NCBI GenBank assembly: GCA_963969345.1
Contig: OZ017770.1
Coordinates: forward strand, 11,092,180 to 11,156,179
Direction: 5' to 3'
From: Turbatrix aceti
Lineage: Eukaryota > Nematoda > Chromadorea > Rhabditida > Panagrolaimidae
DNA: 64,000 nucleotides
The number at the start of each line of letters is the position of its first letter. The first letter of the stretch is position 1. A program made the translations under genes and the position numbers. Under the pieces are notes generated by a model. The model had not been told where the DNA came from. It ran no database searches and worked only from the letters and a program-made list of their open reading frames with translations. This document shows, piece after piece, positions 59,292 to 64,000 of this stretch.

Positions 59292-62200
59292 TTACACCGA
59301 TTTGGGAATGAAAGCTCTGTTAAACCGCAAAATTGCATCCCTTTCCATGCGTTCTGGACTATCGCACAGTTTTCGTAGATAGGAGTCAAATGTTACAGGA
59401 TGTTGAAACGAGCCTTCAAAATTAAAAATGCGTTCCAGCGAAACAGTACAGGAAGGAATGGTAAGTAGTTCAATAGCGAGGTCACTAAGTTGCGAACATT
59501 TTATGCTATTAAACTGCCAGTAATGAAGAGGTGGCATGCTGAAGGTTGGAATGTTGCCGTTTGCATCACCCGAAAGAAGTGAAGTCGTGGACTAAATTTT
59601 TTTATTAAAATAATTGATTTTTGCTTTTTAATTTATTTACCTCTGGTTGGTTCAAAATTTCATCAAAATAGGCCTGAACAACGGCTTCGGAATAGGGATT
59701 TTTGTTAAGCTGAGAGCGATCCTAAAATAAAATTATTTTTTGAACTTTTTGAACAACAAAATTGACAAAATTACCGAAAGCTGCTTTCGTCTCTGATTTG
59801 CAGCGTGGACAAGGTCAGGATAAAGCGCGGAAGCCGTGCTCGGCATTGCATTGCTGATTTCCGACGTCGTGGAAGAAGCGGATGACAACGGGGGGCTGGC
59901 GGCCGCAGAGGACGAAACATTGCTGCTCTTGCGCTCAGTGACAGTTGCAAGGATGGCGTCAAGTCCTCCGCTGTTATTATTCATCTTGGGGTTTCCGTTT
60001 CGTCGGTTGACGTCTTCGAGTTGCCTCATGCGATCTGTCAGCTGCAAAAAATGTGTCATTGTGATTGTTGGCATTTTTTCCGTTATTAATGTACTTACAA
60101 CTTTTTCAAGTGAGGCTTTTGCAAATTCAAGCTGTTTATCGTCAAGCATGAGAGCGAGCTGCGGATTGAGTGCTGTCGCTTGAATGTATGTACCGTCAAA
60201 ATCGGTGCACGACTTATCGAGTATGTAGTTTGTACGGCTCAGAATGTCGTCTAGCAGCCTTCGTGGCAGATCGCCAAGTGCGAGGAAGTCACGTTCAAGT
60301 GATACCTTGAGTTGCATGAGTGAGGGTACGACGCGATCAATTGTTGCATGATTCTCATCTTGAACGACATTCATATGCGCGCAGAAAAGCGAAAGCAAGC
60401 CAACTGCGTGATCGAGTTGTGTCCTGCAAAATAATAAAAATAAATAAAAATAAAGGGGTTCAATCACAAAGTTACCATTGCGTTTCCTTGAGCATAGGAA
60501 CAGGATTATCAAGCGGTTGCTGGCAGCACGCGAGCAAGATGCTTTCCTTCACCTTTAGCACCGCTTCTCCAAGCACCAAAAAGGGTTCTGTCACCGGAAA
60601 AATGACCGTGTGTCCTGCAAACTTGTTGATAGCAGCAAGGACTTCGGGTCGTTCGATGATGCGGTAAATCATGGTGTAAAAGTCTCGTTTTAAGTCAATG
60701 ATCATTTTGTCTGCGTCAAAAATGTTGATCAGGGCGTGTGTGAGCTTTCGGTTGTAGGGTTCGAGGAAGCGAGGGAAGCTGGTTTTGTCAAAACCAAGTT
60801 CAAGAAGCCCGGATGACACAATTCGTGAAATACAATCCCAGTCAAGGTTGTACTCGTTAACCAATTGATTGACAACATTGTGCACGTTGTGGGTCAAATT
60901 GTCGTCACACGGCACTGCTCGGATGCCAAGCAAGACAACTTCCATCGATTGCGTCGATGGGCTGTAGTACGCCGCAGAAATGCACAGACGGATGACCCCC
61001 TCATCTGGATTTGAGTTTTCCGGTCGGCGAAAATCGGTGTTCAGAACATCGACAATAAGCGAATACTTAGATGTAGCTCCCAGTTGAAGTTTTACCGTTT
61101 GAATGGTGCGTGCGTACTGAAGGTTGATAAGCTCTTCTAGTTGATTTACTTCGGGCATGGTGAACTTTGGTTGAGCGCTCTCCATAAAGTCTCGAAAAAA
61201 TGAGTTTTTGATCAGTGTCGTTGGAATGTGGGTAGTCGAGAGCGCGAGACTTAGTTTGATTTCTAATTCCCGTTGTTTTCTATCTTGCCGCTGCCATTTT
61301 TTCTGGGTAAGGTTAGCGTTGAGGTTTGCAGCGTTGGCAGCCAGGGCCGCGGCTTGCAACGCGGCTGCGGGGTTAGCGTTCTTGAGCATCATCTTGTTAC
61401 CGTTGTTCATCATCATGCTGTCTAGAAGAGCCGGGCCTTTGAACGCTTCACCTTCGTCGCCGAAAAACTCACTTTGCTTGAACAATGATGCCAAAAATGG
61501 GTTTCCAACAATCATGTTTGCAGCGTTAAAGTTAAGCAGTGCATTTGTCTGCGTAGGTGTCGGTGGAGTCTCAACAATAGCGGGCAGCCCGCTCGCACTG
61601 GGATCGCATTTTCCTGGGCTTGACGGGGCATTTGCCTGCGCCCTTGCATTTAACAAATTGAGGATGTCAGTAATTGAAGAGGGCTTGGGCAGGCCCTTCG
61701 TAGGCGTCGAACTCTTGTAAGGTGCAGTGCCCATGAAAATTCCGTTACCCACCGGCTCGTTTTTAGGCGTCTTGGGCATCCCACTGCTACTACGCCCTCC
61801 ACCGCCGCCACAGGAAGTGATGGTTGTCGGCGTTTGATTTCCCGGAACGGGCGTTGGTCCCGCTGAGGATTCTGCGGATGACGACTGCGACATTCTCGGC
61901 ATGCCATTGCTGTTAAGCTGGCCGGCGCTTCGCTCGCGGGTATACTCTTGCTGAAATTTCAGCTACAAATTTAAAGAGATATAATTGTATCTGAAAAATT
62001 ACGGACCTTCAACTTCTGAAACTCTGCATACTCAATGGGATGCTTTTTTAAGTGACACGCTAGCGTACTCGTATGTGGACCCTTTAACACATAAGTACAG
62101 TCACCGATAATGCATCGACTAAGATTCTCTGCCTTGTTGTACACAAAATACTTCCAAACAGGCGTTTGCTTGTTTGTACCACCCGACCGAATTGCAGCAG

Positions 62201-62726
62201 CCGGATTACGATGCCACGACCAGTCGCCTTCTGTGAAAAGCTGTGCGGCAGGAGACGCTGCAACAGCTATGGCTCCTGGAATGGGTGTAATGGGTGTTGT
62301 AGTTACAGTAGCCGGCGGTCCGCGACTTTGGGCAAGAATTGCTGCTTTAAGTTCCTCCTTAGACATAGAATTAGCATTTTGAGCCTGCTGAACTTGTTGG
62401 ATAAGGAGAGCCCATGGAAATTCGAAGGGTGACCCCGTAAGCGGAAGACCAGACGTCGGGACGGGAAAGGTAGTCGACGATTGCGGCGAGGGTGACTGTT
62501 CTTCGGATTTAATGGGTGAATGCTTTTCGCCGGAACTCAGATCAAGTCCATTGTCGGATGAATTGTCACAGATGGATGCCGTATCCGTGCCACCATCTTG
62601 ATTTTCAATTTCCTCTTTGATTTGTTTGTCAAAGTTGTTAAAGTCATTGACAACAACCTGAGTGGGAAGTGCAAAGCGAAATTTCTTTGCCTCTGGTTCA
62701 CCAGAAGAAGCAGCAACCATACTCAT
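59292..62726 (-). CDS. Domesticated hAT transposase-like protein (BED zinc finger + hAT dimerisation domain)
   Basis: Exons 62726-62007, 61962-60476, 60423-60099, 60041-59775, 59721-59641, 59591-59292; phases agree and give 1059 aa. A BED-type finger (about 185-240) has C-x4-C and H-x3-H (CIIGDC ... CHLKKH); the usual Cys spacing is C-x2-C. A long Ala/Asn/Gln-rich linker leads to an RNase H-like region where LIVDVLN keeps the first acidic residue (Asp545) but the second motif reads IVSSGLLELG without the Asp. The C terminus (about 979-1025) is a hATC dimerisation domain: LHYWQFNS...LSDLAIELLTIPSCTVSLERIF. Multiple host-type introns, no terminal repeats and lost catalytic residues point to a host gene, probably a DNA-binding regulator. 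Intron 3 (57 nt) is stop-free and in frame. Confidence 0.85.
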
Positions 62727-64000
62727 GCTTGCACGGACAAACTTGAGTTCACTGTGACCTATTTACCATTCACAAAGAGAGAGTACGGTATTGTGAACCG
62801 GATTGATAGTGCAAAGTCTAAAAAAATTGAAAAAAAAGTTTTATTTTTGGAGTTAATTGAGACAAGGAAAGGAAGTATATAACAGCGCAACGCGTGCCCG
62901 CACTCGCTAAACAGTTGGGTGTAGTAGACAATTGGGTGAAAATTATAAACAGTAGTTAAAGCATAAACAAACGCAAATTGTAAACCAATGTGCCCAGTAT
63001 GAGTGGAATGAGTTGTGATGGTAGAAAAAAGAAAAAAATAATGCAAGGATACGGGACAGGCAGGCTGTCCCTAAAAATGCCATACTCCCTGTGTTAACGC
63101 ATATTGTACAAAAAGTACAACTGAATTTTGACTCACAACAGAACACAGGGAAGGGAGAAGTTATATTGGCTCGATTCTTGTTTTACAAGGTTATGAGTGA
63201 GTGCAATACGACACGACGCCAAAATCGACTGACACGGAGGGGTAGAATACTTTGTGGCAAAAAAATTTGTTCAATTGCACCTAGTTAACATGACATTGAA
63301 GAAATAGTTACTATGTTCACTGATTTTGTACGCAAGAAGCAACCTTTGTACCTCACTGGAAAATCTGAGTTGAAAGGTCGCCATTATCAGTTGCAAATAG
63401 CAGCGATCGTAGAGTTCTTTCAGGTATCACGCAACATACGAGTATTATCACGATACCTAATGTAGATGGGTTGTACCAAAAAAATAAAAAGTAAGCTATA
63501 AAAAAGAAACCTCTGTTAGTGACAGGGCAAGCCCATCGTCAAGAAAAAAAAAGAGATACATGTTATATAATTTTATAATGTGTGTTGTCATTATAATATT
63601 TTCTGACTCGCACTCAACTTTATTTTCCATAATTATTCCATTTTTTTATCAAAAGCTCAGAAGTTTTGGGTGAGGAACACTCAAAAATAAATTTTCAAGA
63701 GAGTTTTTGTTGTCAATAAAAACAATAAGTGAAGCACATCCGGCTTCGGCTTTCACAAATTATTTTTGGTAAGTTGCCCCGATTTAATGGGCAACAAAAG
63801 CTTGAAATGAGAAAAAAAGAAAGGGGGTTCTCCTCCTTCTCACCCCTTTTTCTTCTTCATTATAAAGTTGAGTGGAGTGGACAGTAAGTTGCCGACCATG
63901 GTAGTATTAGTAGTTAGGGGTCTTTTTTAAAACTACTGTCGCTACCCCAACAAAACATAGACGATGCCCTAAGGCGTAATTTTTTGTGAACCGCAGGTTT
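62727..64000. other. Upstream region of the hAT-derived gene to window end
   Basis: AT-rich. A 37-codon frame from ATG 63313 ends at a possible donor (CAG|GTATCA) at 63423 and could be a first exon, but no partner exon was found before the window ends. Nothing else supported. Confidence 0.4.

Overview
This window looks like nuclear DNA of a small-genome ecdysozoan animal, most likely a nematode. The evidence is spliced genes with many very short introns (about 45-60 bases, GT...TTTTTTAG or TTTTTCAG), an AT-rich background, tightly packed genes on both strands, and orthologues of genes well known from Caenorhabditis (chimaerin, pitp-1, dex-1, ets-4, beta carbonic anhydrase, bcat-1). A tardigrade or another ecdysozoan is not excluded. 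Gene models were built by hand from splice signals, homology and reading-phase bookkeeping; exon lists are in each entry. Gene names rest on remembered family motifs, not searches.

Layout. 1-15 kb: diacylglycerol lipase (+), chimaerin RacGAP (-), PITPNM/RdgB lipid transfer protein (+) and a DEX-1-like transmembrane nidogen/EGF protein (-). The first three all act on diacylglycerol/phosphoinositide signalling. 16-22 kb: an atypical Ras-like GTPase, small secreted or membrane proteins, and a cysteine-rich secreted protein with a Thr/Ser tail. 24.5-26.5 kb: an SPDEF/ETS-4-type transcription factor. 28-30 kb: a small peptide precursor, a globin, and a non-autonomous hAT transposon with perfect target duplication. 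30-36 kb: EOGT (EGF O-GlcNAc transferase) with a four-TM gene nested antisense in its sixth intron, followed on the same strand by NDUFAF2 and a beta carbonic anhydrase. 37-45 kb: a small secreted precursor (-), a sphingomyelin-synthase-like gene with possible alternative first exons (+), a 5'-truncated LINE with perfect target duplication, and a branched-chain aminotransferase (-).

47-58 kb is the most unusual part. Two tandem paralogues (-) encode secreted precursors with a predicted proprotein cleavage site and a noggin/Trunk-like cystine-knot signature. One of them continues into about 2,000 residues of Ser/Thr/Asn-rich mucin-like sequence built partly from duplicated exons. A proline-rich secreted protein follows upstream. 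59-62.7 kb holds an intron-containing, apparently domesticated hAT transposase (BED finger plus hAT dimerisation domain). The rest is AT-rich intergenic DNA.
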